DNA of 48,983 nucleotides from Clostridiales bacterium (GTDB lineage Bacteria; Bacillota; Clostridia; Christensenellales; Aristaeellaceae). The stretch covers positions 1 through 48,983 of the forward strand of contig SFFH01000019.1 in the NCBI GenBank assembly GCA_004557905.1. The letters are read 5' to 3'. The notes beneath the pieces were generated by a model that saw only the letters and a list, made by a program, of their open reading frames with translations, did no database searches and was not told the DNA's origin. A program made the position numbers and the translations under genes. Positions 40,264-47,489 of this stretch are shown piece after piece; positions within the stretch are counted from its first letter, which is position 1, and each line of letters starts with the position of its first letter.

Positions 40264-41928
40264 TTATTCAGCAGCGGGCACAGCCCGCTTGACTGCCTGC
40301 AAAACGCTCTCCTTGATCCGGTGGCCCTCCAGCAGCCGGATGACCTCCTCGGCCGGCAGCGGGGTGCCCGCCTCCGCGCAGATCTTCACCGCCTGCAGGA
40401 TAAACTCGTTGTCCTGCGCGATCTGATCCGGGTTTCCGCGCTGCACCTGCACGCGCACCGTGTACGCGGGGCGCGGCACCGCGCCGCCCTTCTGCGCCGC
40501 CATCTCCGGTGCGATCAGCTCGATCAGCCTGTCGCGCACGCCGTCCCCACCGACGATGCGCAGCGTGCGTCCCGGCTCCATGTACTCGCTGAGCACCCAC
40601 AGGATCATCTCCACCATCTCGCGGAAGCTGTCCTTGAATCGCTCCGTGTGCCAGCGGGCGATCTTGCTGCCCGCCTGCTGCAGGGCGTTGATGGCCGTGC
40701 CCGCCGTCACGTTCAGGCCGCCCTCGCCGCGCGCGAACTGGTTCTGGCCGCAGTCCTGCTTCATCGCGTCGGCCATGTACTGCATCATCTGGTAGACCTG
40801 GCCGTTGAGCGGCTGCGTCTGCACCGTCTGCAGCACCTCGCGGATATCGCTGCCGTCCCATTCGATCACCGTCTTGCTCAGGTCGGCCACGTCCTCCGCG
40901 TTCACGCCGCTGCCGCGCCGGATGAAGTGGCGCTGCACGCTGCTCTCCCTGGCGTTGTCGTCGATGTATTTGGCGTAGCGGTCGATGGCGTGCTGCGTCT
41001 CCTTGTAGTCGTGAATCAGGCCCGAGCCGAACGGCCTGCGCCAAACGTCGCGGTAGCGGTACAGCACAAACGGATACTGCCCGTGCGCGTACACGCCGCC
41101 GTCGTATTCGCCCGGCTCCGTCTCCAGGCCGAAGCCCGTCTGGGTGCACACCAGCAGCGCGCCGCCCGCGAACTGCGCCATGTGCACGATGCTCCTTCTG
41201 CGCGTCGGGTCGTAGCGCTTGTACCAGAATTCGATCAGCGTCACCTTGCTGTCCCCGTCCGACGTCTCCATGTCCGCCTGTTCGCCCTGCCGCGCGTATG
41301 CGTCGCTCACGACAAAGCCCCGGGCGATCGGGTAGTGCTCCTCCACCCAGCCGACCGTCGTGTGCGTCGCCTTGAAGCACGCGCGCCCGTCCTGAATGTC
41401 CTCGTACATCGGGTCGGGGTAAAAGTCCTCCGGATGCCAGCACAGCACGCTCGCCATGCCCGCGCCGTCCTCCATGTCGTCGTCCCAGAACACCTGTGCC
41501 ACGCCCGTGCCGGTGACGACCGCGTCCTCCATGATCCTCTGGTACTTGCCCGGCCAGCCCGCGTGATAGAGCACGAAGCTCACCACGTCGCTCATCTCCT
41601 CCGCGCTCTCCATGGTTTCCTCGCGTTCGGGCACCATCTTGGCCTCGGGCATGTTGTCGATCTGGTCGGCCACCACGTTGTCCACGCAGCTGTTGAGCGT
41701 GCTCATCGTCGGACTCGTCCCGCTCCTCTCGCTCTGGCGGAGCATCCGCATCCGGCGCGCCTCGCGCATCTCCTCGTGCTCCTCGCGCAGCTGCTCGTAA
41801 AAGTGCTCAAAGAGCGCGTAGCCCCGCCGCAGGATCTCCCGCTCCTCGCTGCTCATCGGTTGCTCGATGCCGCGAAGCTCGCTTTGGCGCACGTCAGCTG
41901 TCTGTTCCTCCCGTCGTCTCTTTCTCAT
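40264..41928 (-). CDS. Phage portal protein
   Basis: The 554-residue protein forms the dodecameric DNA gate of the head. Its N-terminal arm is charged and helical (about 25-70). The body shows DNVVADQIDNMPEAKMVPE near 83, VVTGTGVAQVFWDDD near 136, CWHPEDFYPDP near 163 and the crown-like NQFARGEGGLNVTAGTAINALQQAGS near 400, a segment typical of podovirus-type portals. The C-terminal helices run to the stop at 40264. It follows terminase after 153 bp occupied by a host-type repeat. Confidence 0.88.
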   Translation of the reverse strand: MRKRRREEQTADVRQSELRGIEQPMSSEEREILRRGYALFEHFYEQLREEHEEMREARRMRMLRQSERSGTSPTMSTLNSCVDNVVADQIDNMPEAKMVPEREETMESAEEMSDVVSFVLYHAGWPGKYQRIMEDAVVTGTGVAQVFWDDDMEDGAGMASVLCWHPEDFYPDPMYEDIQDGRACFKATHTTVGWVEEHYPIARGFVVSDAYARQGEQADMETSDGDSKVTLIEFWYKRYDPTRRRSIVHMAQFAGGALLVCTQTGFGLETEPGEYDGGVYAHGQYPFVLYRYRDVWRRPFGSGLIHDYKETQHAIDRYAKYIDDNARESSVQRHFIRRGSGVNAEDVADLSKTVIEWDGSDIREVLQTVQTQPLNGQVYQMMQYMADAMKQDCGQNQFARGEGGLNVTAGTAINALQQAGSKIARWHTERFKDSFREMVEMILWVLSEYMEPGRTLRIVGGDGVRDRLIELIAPEMAAQKGGAVPRPAYTVRVQVQRGNPDQIAQDNEFILQAVKICAEAGTPLPAEEVIRLLEGHRIKESVLQAVKRAVPAAE

Positions 41929-41997
41929 TGCTCTCTCCTTGTCTTCATTCGATTTCCAATTCTCCGTTGAAAATTTCCTTCAAGCCGCACCCCCCTT

Positions 41998-42080
41998 GCC
42001 TTCCCCTATGGGGAAGGTGGCAGCCCGAAGGGCTGACGGATGAGGTCCCATGGCGTCAGCCGTGACAGATGAGGTCCCCG
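41998..42080. repeat. REP-like repeat with partial duplication, inside phage module
   Basis: CCTTCCCC/GGGGAAGG, then GGCAGCCC/GGGCTG, ACGGATGAGGTCCC, and a second tail GCGTCAGCCGTGACAGATGAGGTCCCC. The same unit occurs at 44588-44640 next to the chromosomal ugd gene. It lies between terL and the portal gene. Confidence 0.78.
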
Positions 42081-42081
42081 T

Positions 42082-43482
42082 TTACTCCCCCAGCGGGTCG
42101 AACCCGCCCGGCTTCTTCCTGGGTGCCTGTGCCCTCGGCGCGATCGGCCTGCTCATCAGGAAGTACCGCGTCTCGTCGTAGATGTGATCCTCGCCGCTGG
42201 TGTCGATGTCCTCGGGCTTTTTCTTGTCGTAGACCAGCGCGGGAATCGTCCGGATGAAGTCCCGGCAGGTTTCAAACACGTAGAGCATCGGCCGCCCGTC
42301 CTCGCCGAATTTCAGCCGCTCGTGCAGCTGCATCTTGCCCGGCAGGCGCGTGTTGTCGCCCTTCTGGAAGACCACCCCGCCGAAGCCGCTGCGGATCTGC
42401 TCCTCCACGCTCATGCCCCGGCTCCTGTCCCAGATGGCCGGATCGGCGATGCCCCTGGGCCGTATGCCCTCCGCGAACTCGCTCTCCAGCAGGCCTGCCA
42501 GCTCCTGCGCGATCTCGCCCGGCGGCAGCATCAGCCCCGTGTTCGGCTCGCCCGGCACGCAGCCGTAGCATTCCTTGTAGCGGTATACCCTTCCCTCCTC
42601 GTCCACCGCCCAGACGCCGAATGAAAACGGCCGCGTGTATCCGTGATCGAAGCTCACGTACCGCGGCCAGTGATAGGGAATCTCAAACGGGCGGATGACG
42701 TGCGTGTACAGCCCGTCCTCGTAGTGCGCGGGATCGTCGGTGAATTCCGGGAACGCCTGCCCGTCAAAGGCGTCCCATTTGCCCTCCAGCAGCGCCTCCC
42801 GCAGCGCTCGGGGCTTCTGCTCCAGCTCAATCACATAGTCCCTGGTGATGTGCGGGTTGTCCGTCGCCAGCGCGGGGATGTACTGCACCCTGCGCACCGC
42901 GACGGTGCCCAGCACCTCGCTTTTTACCGGAATCTCCCGCACATGCCGCCCGCCGTCCGTCGCGTCCACAAACCGCGCCTTCACCCAGGCGTGACCCGGC
43001 CCGCCCGGGTTGCTCGCGCAGCGCACGCACGGCACGATGCCCAGCCGCTTCTCCGCGCGCAGCCTCGTGCGCAGGTAGTCGTACATCGCCTTCGTGAAGT
43101 GCGTCAGCTCGTCGAAGTACAGCCAGTGGATCTCCGCGCCCTGGTACTTGAGCAGCCCCTCGCCCTCGTTCTGCAGGTGGCAGAAGTGCGCCACGCTCCC
43201 GTTGATCAGCTTCAGCTCGTGCGTCCCCGCCACATACCTGCCCAGCTCCTTGGGCACGATGGTGAGCATCGTCTTCACCAGCGTCATCTCCAGCTCCGGA
43301 TACGTCCGCCTGAACAGGTACGCGTGCGTTCCGGGGTATTTGAGCAGCCGCATCAGCGCGTCCCAGCAGATCGCGTAGCTTTTGCCGCCGCCCGCCGCGC
43401 CGCCGTAGAGCACCTCGTCGCAGTCGCTCTCGTGAAACTCGCGCTGCTTGTCCGTCGGCCTGTAGTTCAGCAGGATGTCCAT
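42082..43482 (-). CDS. terL: Phage terminase large subunit
   Basis: The 466-residue packaging motor has an N-terminal ATPase with Walker A GGAAGGGKS at 27-35, Walker B LYFDE at 121-125 and the coupling motif CASNPGG near 160. A C-terminal RNase-H-like nuclease follows with VSFDHGYTRPFSFGVW near 270 (first metal Asp) and further acids in IADPAIWD near 345 and EDHIYDETRY near 435. It cuts and pumps DNA into heads through the portal. The start ATG overlaps the end of terS by 16 bp. No residue seems lost. Confidence 0.93.
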   Translation of the reverse strand: MDILLNYRPTDKQREFHESDCDEVLYGGAAGGGKSYAICWDALMRLLKYPGTHAYLFRRTYPELEMTLVKTMLTIVPKELGRYVAGTHELKLINGSVAHFCHLQNEGEGLLKYQGAEIHWLYFDELTHFTKAMYDYLRTRLRAEKRLGIVPCVRCASNPGGPGHAWVKARFVDATDGGRHVREIPVKSEVLGTVAVRRVQYIPALATDNPHITRDYVIELEQKPRALREALLEGKWDAFDGQAFPEFTDDPAHYEDGLYTHVIRPFEIPYHWPRYVSFDHGYTRPFSFGVWAVDEEGRVYRYKECYGCVPGEPNTGLMLPPGEIAQELAGLLESEFAEGIRPRGIADPAIWDRSRGMSVEEQIRSGFGGVVFQKGDNTRLPGKMQLHERLKFGEDGRPMLYVFETCRDFIRTIPALVYDKKKPEDIDTSGEDHIYDETRYFLMSRPIAPRAQAPRKKPGGFDPLGE

Positions 43483-43880
43483 GTGTCCTCCTGCCGTCTG
43501 GGCATGCCAATCTTCGGCGTCTCCCCGCTGAACCGGATCGTCACGTCCTTTTTGTCCTCTTTAGCCACGCGCACGCCCGCCCGATCCAGGATGTCCTTGG
43601 CCGCCCGCTGCGTCACCGCCTGCGCCGTCTCCCCGTCCCGCAGCAGCTGCGCCTGCTTGCGCGCCGCCTCCTCGGCGCTCTCGTTCACGCAGATCTGCGC
43701 CCGCAGCTTGGCGGCCTCGCTCCTGGTGTGATACGGCTCGAGCCGGCGCTTGTCGCTCAGCACAGCCAGCACCGATCTTTGTGACAGCTTCATCTGCCGC
43801 GCGATCTCCTCCGCCTCCAGCCCCTCCTCAAAGTACGCGTACAGCACCTCGCCGCATCGCTTGTCCGAAAGCTTCCCCAT
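43467..43880 (-). CDS. terS: Phage terminase small subunit
   Basis: From ATG 43880, behind AAGGAGGAGAGGC, the protein has 137 residues. A helix-turn-helix lies at about 20-45 (EEIARQMKLSQRSVLAVLSDK), followed by a coiled coil (about 55-100; SEAAKLRAQ, EEAARKQAQLL) and a basic tail. It recognises the phage DNA pac or cos site and feeds it to TerL. It is the first structural-operon gene, 80 bp behind a late promoter, with a hairpin terminator in the leader. Confidence 0.82.
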   Translation of the reverse strand: MGKLSDKRCGEVLYAYFEEGLEAEEIARQMKLSQRSVLAVLSDKRRLEPYHTRSEAAKLRAQICVNESAEEAARKQAQLLRDGETAQAVTQRAAKDILDRAGVRVAKEDKKDVTIRFSGETPKIGMPRRQEDTWTSC

Positions 43881-43902
43881 GCCTCTCCTCCTTTCGGGGA
43901 TC

Positions 43903-43931
43903 AAAAAACCGCCTCTCTGTGCGAGAAGCGG
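43903..43931 (-). terminator. Leader terminator upstream of terS
   Basis: Minus strand CCGCTTCTC, loop GCACA, GAGAGGCGG (one G-U), then TTTTTTG. It lies between the late promoter and the first gene of the late operon, so it would block late transcription unless read through. Confidence 0.75.
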
Positions 43932-43959
43932 CTCGTTTGTTCCTTCTTTTGACAAGCCT

Positions 43960-43988
43960 ATCATACCACAGCTCCATTTCTTCCGCAA
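43960..43988 (-). promoter_or_regulatory. Late promoter of phage structural operon
   Basis: Minus strand TTGCGG (43983-43988), 17-bp spacer ending in TGG, TATGAT (43960-43965). Four 10-bp iterons lie just upstream of the -35. Confidence 0.65.
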
Positions 43989-43991
43989 GCT

Positions 43992-44029
43992 GACATTTGC
44001 GGACATTTGGGGACGTTTGGGGACATCTC
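43992..44029 (-). promoter_or_regulatory. Four 10-bp iterons upstream of late promoter
   Basis: On the plus strand GACATTTGCG, GACATTTGGG, GACGTTTGGG and the partial GACATCTC follow each other with exact 10-bp period, ending 3 bp from the -35. One helical turn spacing puts all copies on one face of DNA. They overlap the 3' end of the regulator gene, the likely binding protein. Confidence 0.65.
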
Positions 44030-44414
44030 AGGCCGACTCGATTTCCCGCCGGTAGCGTGCGCACTGCCGCTTGCAGCGGTCCAGCGCCAGCGCCGTCTCC
44101 TCCATGGAAAACCCGTTGATGTAGTACATCACGCAGAAGGAGTACAGCTCCGGCCGCATGCCGTCCATCGTCTCTCTCGCCTCGCGCTCGTATCTGCGCA
44201 GCACTTCGCTTTCGCGGCGCAGCATCCGTTCCATGGCCTCTCGCTTCTCCATCTGCATGTCCAGTCCCCTCGCCGGGCCGCCCGACGCCCTGGGCATCCC
44301 GTCCGGTCGCAGGCTGCGCACGCCGTCCGGCGACAGCTCGCGCATCTGCTCCGTCAGCCGCCGCACCAGCATCACCTGCCGCCTCACCCGATTTAGTGCT
44401 TCCCTTCTCTCCAT
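44028..44414 (-). CDS. Phage late-gene regulator (DUF1492/RinA/ArpU-like)
   Basis: The 128-residue protein has a helical N-terminal part with MERREALNRVRRQVMLVRRL and a central coiled coil (MQMEKREAMERMLRRESE). A C-terminal sigma-70 region-4-like HTH follows (YYINGFSMEETALALDRCKR, residues near 98-117). Such proteins in Firmicute phages lie directly before terS and switch on late genes. ATG 44414 follows AAAGGAGGAGCAT. Its promoter is strong and overlaps an SOS-type box, so DNA damage should induce it. The iterons at its 3' end are its probable target. Confidence 0.8.
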   Translation of the reverse strand: MERREALNRVRRQVMLVRRLTEQMRELSPDGVRSLRPDGMPRASGGPARGLDMQMEKREAMERMLRRESEVLRRYEREARETMDGMRPELYSFCVMYYINGFSMEETALALDRCKRQCARYRREIESA

Positions 44415-44430
44415 ATGCTCCTCCTTTATG

Positions 44431-44444
44431 CGAACTTATGTTCT
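44431..44444. promoter_or_regulatory. LexA/DinR-type SOS box
   Basis: Plus strand CGAACTTATGTTCT has the core GAAC-N4-GTTC of the Gram-positive LexA box (CGAAC-N4-GTTCG, one outer base off). It covers the expected transcription start of the late-regulator promoter, where bound LexA would block RNA polymerase. Confidence 0.72.
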
Positions 44445-44445
44445 C

Positions 44446-44474
44446 ATTATAGACCCGAACGCCCGCATCGTCAA
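44446..44474 (-). promoter_or_regulatory. Promoter of phage late regulator
   Basis: Minus strand TTGACG (44469-44474), 17-bp spacer, TATAAT (44446-44451). A near-consensus promoter with the SOS box directly after its -10. Confidence 0.85.
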
Positions 44475-44492
44475 CCCCAAAATGCAAAAATG

Positions 44493-44512
44493 CCCTCCCC
44501 ATTCGGGGAGGG
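44493..44512. terminator. Terminator after ugd
   Basis: CCCTCCCC / GGGGAGGG with a 4-nt loop; minus side followed by CATTTTTGC and plus side by TGATTTTTG. It isolates the ugd unit from the phage regulator promoter. Confidence 0.7.
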
Positions 44513-44540
44513 TGATTTTTGATCTTATGGAATCCGTCAG

Positions 44541-44640
44541 GTTGTTGCCCAACCTTTCTTCGCTTTGCGCCAATCGAAACCAACTCAGCCTTCCCCTGTG
44601 GGGAAGGTGGCATGGCGCAGCCGTGACGGATGAGGTCCCC
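44541..44640. repeat. REP-like repeat between ugd and phage module
   Basis: AGGTTGTTGCCCAACCT and TTCTTCGCTTTGCGCC (44541-44573) are followed by CCTTCCCC/GGGGAAGG, GGCATGGCGCAGCCGTGAC and GGATGAGGTCCCC (44588-44640). The second half matches 41998-42080; the first half resembles 9282-9360. Confidence 0.75.
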
Positions 44641-44647
44641 TGCCGCG

Positions 44648-45778
44648 TCAGTCCCTGCGATACAGGTCGCGCGTGTAGACCTTCTCCTCCACGTCGGCGA
44701 GGTCCTCGTGCCAGCGGTTGGCGATGATCACGTCGCATTTGCGCTTGAATTCGTCCAGGTCGCGCATCACCAGGCTGTTGAAGAAGCGTTCCTCCTTCAT
44801 CGCCGGCTCGTAGACGACGACCTCCACGCCCTTGGCCTTGATGCGCTTCATCACGCCCTGAATGCTGCTCTGGCGGAAATTGTCGCTGCCCGCCTTCATC
44901 GTCAGACGGTACACACCCACAATCGGGTGCTCCTTTTCCGGGAAGCCCGCGCGCATCAGAATCCGCTCGGCCACAAAGTCCTTGCGCGTCCTGTTCGCGT
45001 CCACGATGGCGCCGATGATGTTGTTGGGCACCTGGTCGTAGTTGGCCAGCAGCTGCTTGGTGTCCTTGGGCAGGCAGTAGCCGCCGTAGCCGAAGGACGG
45101 GTTGTTGTAATGGCTGCCGATGCGCGGGTCCAGGCAGACGCCCTCGATGATGGCCTTCGTGTCAAGGCCCCTCACCTCGGCGTAGGTGTCCAGCTCGTTG
45201 AAGAAGCTCACCCGCAGCGCCAGATAGGTGTTGGCGAACAGCTTGACCGCTTCGGCCTCCGTCGGGCTGGTGAAGAGCACCGGCACGTTCTCCTTGATGG
45301 CGCCCTCCTGCAAAAGCCCGGCAAACGTCTTCGCCGCCTGCTGCATCTTCTCGTTGTCCCTTGCCGCGCCCACGATGATGCGGCTGGGGTACAGGTTGTC
45401 ATACAGCGCCCGTCCCTCGCGCAGGAATTCCGGAGAGAACATCACGTTGCGCACGCCCATCTTCGCAGAGATCGCCTCTGTGTAGCCCACCGGGATCGTC
45501 GACTTGATGACGATCGCCGCGTCCGGATTCACGCGATTCACCTGCGCGATCACGCTCTCCACGCTCGAGGTGTCAAAGTAGTTCAGCTTCGGGTCGTAGT
45601 TCGTCGGCGTGGAGATCACCACGATCTCCGCCTCCCTGTACGCGCTGTCCCCGTCGAGCGTCGCGGTCAGGTCAAGCGCCTTTTCCGCCAGGTACTGCTC
45701 AATCTCCGCGTCCTGAATCGGGGACTGCCGGCGGTTGATCTTTTCCACCTTTTCCGGCGCTACGTCCACCGCCGTCAC
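44648..45778 (-). CDS. ugd: UDP-glucose 6-dehydrogenase lacking its N-terminal NAD loop
   Basis: Family members oxidise UDP-glucose to UDP-glucuronate with two NAD. This gene is clear from VTAVDVAPEKVEKINRR onward: STPTNYD, VIKSTIPVGYT, FSPEFLREG, GGYCLPKDTK with the catalytic Cys, and GVYRLTMKAGSDNFR. A full enzyme starts about 22 residues earlier with a GxGYVG nucleotide loop; no such motif exists upstream in any frame. A GTG at 45778 with AAAGGAG nine bases before it could restart translation (376 residues); an open frame continues to 45910 but is unrelated in sequence. Loss of the loop should abolish normal NAD binding, so the gene is probably a recent 5' deletion or a misassembly. Confidence 0.7.
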   Translation of the reverse strand: MTAVDVAPEKVEKINRRQSPIQDAEIEQYLAEKALDLTATLDGDSAYREAEIVVISTPTNYDPKLNYFDTSSVESVIAQVNRVNPDAAIVIKSTIPVGYTEAISAKMGVRNVMFSPEFLREGRALYDNLYPSRIIVGAARDNEKMQQAAKTFAGLLQEGAIKENVPVLFTSPTEAEAVKLFANTYLALRVSFFNELDTYAEVRGLDTKAIIEGVCLDPRIGSHYNNPSFGYGGYCLPKDTKQLLANYDQVPNNIIGAIVDANRTRKDFVAERILMRAGFPEKEHPIVGVYRLTMKAGSDNFRQSSIQGVMKRIKAKGVEVVVYEPAMKEERFFNSLVMRDLDEFKRKCDVIIANRWHEDLADVEEKVYTRDLYRRD

Positions 45779-45881
45779 CTGATGCGCTCCTTTGCTGCGT
45801 CCGCCTGGTTCAGCCGTTGATTCGTCTCTCCGCAAAGCTACGTTCCCGGGCACAGAGCTGCAAGACTTGCAGAGGCTTTTC

Positions 45882-45912
45882 GGAGATGCCGCCGGCAGCA
45901 TGCCGGTCACTT
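45882..45912 (-). repeat. Stop-codon palindromic repeat, copy 2
   Basis: A hairpin CCGGC/GCCGG directly at the TGA of the DUF1846 gene, then CGGC, CCGA and AAAGC. It matches 4917-4953, which is also fused to a stop codon. Confidence 0.6.
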
Positions 45913-47391
45913 GTGATACAGGTTGTTCTTCTCGTACGTCGGCTCGCAGGTCAGGTGCATGTTCAGCCGCTTGAACACGCCGTCGTCGACGGAGGAGAGA
46001 ATGACCGAGCAGTGCACCTCGCAGCCGCCCAGCTCGTTGATCTTCTGCATGGCGCGCATGGCGTTCTCGTCGCTTGCGGCGCTGATGGCCAGCGCCACGA
46101 GCATTTCGTCCGTGTGCAGGCGCGGGTTCTGGCTCTTCATGTAGTCGGTCTTCAGCGTCTGGATCGTGCCGATGACCTCCGGGGAGATCAGCTTGATCTC
46201 ATCCGGGATGCCCGCCAGCGCCTTGAGCGCGTTGAGCATCGCCGCGGACGCCGGGCCGAAGAGATCGGTCGTCTTACCGGTCACGATGGCGCCGTCCGGC
46301 AGCTCGATGGCTGCGGCCGGCTTGCCGGTCCTGTCCGCCACGCCGAGGGCGGCGGGCACGACGGCGCGCTCCTCCGGCTCAAGGTTCAGCGAGCTCATCA
46401 GCAGCTCGATCTTGCTCAGCTCCGCGCCGGAGGACAGGCCCTGGCGCACCTGGCAGGCCGCCTTGAAGTAGCGGCGGATGATCTCCTGGCGGGACGCCTC
46501 GCGGCAGACCTCGTCGTCCACGATGGACAGTCCGACCATGTTGACGCCCATGTCCGTCGGGCTCTTGTACGGGCACTCGCCGTAGATGCGCTCAAAGATC
46601 GTGCGCAGCACCGGGAAGATCTCCACGTCGCGGTTATAGTTCACCGTCGTCTGGCCGTACGCCTCCAGGTGGAACGGGTCGATCATGTTCACGTCGTTCA
46701 GGTCTGCGGTCGCCGCCTCGTAGGCGAGGTTGACCGGGTGCTTGAGCGGCAGGTTCCAGATCGGGAAGGTCTCAAACTTCGCATAGCCCGCCTTCACGCC
46801 GCGCTTGTGCTCGTGGTACAGCTGGCTCAGGCAGGTGGCCATCTTGCCGCTGCCCGGGCCGGGCGCAGTCACGACGACCAGCGAGCGGGTGGTTTCGATG
46901 TAGTCGTTTCGGCCATAGCCCTCGTCGCTGACGACGAGGCGGATGTCCGTGGGATAGTTCGGGATGGGATAATGGCGGTAGACCTTCAGGCCCAGGGCCG
47001 TCATCCGGTTTTCAAACGTGATGGCGGACGGCTGATCGGCGAACTGCGTCAGCACAATGGAGCCCACATACAGCCCGAAGCCGCGGAAGATGTCGATCAA
47101 GCGCATGACGTCGGTGTCATAGGTGATGCCCAGGTCGCCGCGGCGCTTGTTCTTCTCGATGTCACCCGCGCTGATGGCGATGACGATTTCCGCCTGATTC
47201 TTGAGCTCCAGGAGCATCTTGATCTTGTTGTCCGGTTCAAAGCCGGGCAGCACGCGCGAGGCGTGATAATCGTCAAAGAGCTTGCCGCCGAACTCCAGGT
47301 ACAGCTTGCCGCCGAACTGCCCGATGCGCTCGCGGATGCGCTCGGACTGCAGGCGGATGTACCTGGCGCTGTCAAAGCCGATTTTCTTCAT
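45907..47391 (-). CDS. DUF1846 family protein
   Basis: This 494-residue protein (ATG 47391 behind GGAGACGGCAT) is a full-length DUF1846 member. Recognisable blocks are the start MKKIGFDSARYIRLQSERI, GGKLYLEFGGKLFDDYHASRVLPG in the first 50 residues, and APGPGSGKMATCLSQ at about 176-190, which resembles a P-loop with Met at the Ser/Thr position. NYNRDVEIFPVL and DMGVNMVG are other family blocks. The structure class is known but the function is not; nucleotide or nucleoside handling has been suggested from the P-loop-like motif. It has its own promoter. The next gene downstream is the truncated ugd. Confidence 0.9.
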   Translation of the reverse strand: MKKIGFDSARYIRLQSERIRERIGQFGGKLYLEFGGKLFDDYHASRVLPGFEPDNKIKMLLELKNQAEIVIAISAGDIEKNKRRGDLGITYDTDVMRLIDIFRGFGLYVGSIVLTQFADQPSAITFENRMTALGLKVYRHYPIPNYPTDIRLVVSDEGYGRNDYIETTRSLVVVTAPGPGSGKMATCLSQLYHEHKRGVKAGYAKFETFPIWNLPLKHPVNLAYEAATADLNDVNMIDPFHLEAYGQTTVNYNRDVEIFPVLRTIFERIYGECPYKSPTDMGVNMVGLSIVDDEVCREASRQEIIRRYFKAACQVRQGLSSGAELSKIELLMSSLNLEPEERAVVPAALGVADRTGKPAAAIELPDGAIVTGKTTDLFGPASAAMLNALKALAGIPDEIKLISPEVIGTIQTLKTDYMKSQNPRLHTDEMLVALAISAASDENAMRAMQKINELGGCEVHCSVILSSVDDGVFKRLNMHLTCEPTYEKNNLYHK

Positions 47392-47445
47392 ATGCCGTCT
47401 CCTCTGTCCCCACTCACACATGGAAGCCTACAAAAAACGATAGAT

Positions 47446-47474
47446 AGTATAGCAAAATTCGCGGTCCGTTGCAA
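47446..47474 (-). promoter_or_regulatory. Promoter of DUF1846 gene
   Basis: Minus strand TTGCAA (47469-47474), 17-bp spacer, TATACT (47446-47451). It starts 16 bp after the stop of the leucine-rich-repeat gene, which has no clear terminator. Confidence 0.75.
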
Positions 47475-47489
47475 GATGCGCGGGCAATT

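Noticed and set aside
31839..44640. att duplication of the tRNA-Leu 3' end at the far side of the phage module
   Set aside because: I found no repeat of the T-arm or CCA-end sequence around 44400-44640, so tRNA integration remains only a suggestion from position.
45800..45910. Possible c-di-GMP-type riboswitch (GCAAAGCTACG string) upstream of ugd
   Set aside because: The string is on the plus strand with no plus-strand gene downstream, and the remaining conserved parts of that riboswitch are absent. Some internal pairing exists (CTCCG/CGGAG) but without a second diverged copy it cannot be supported.
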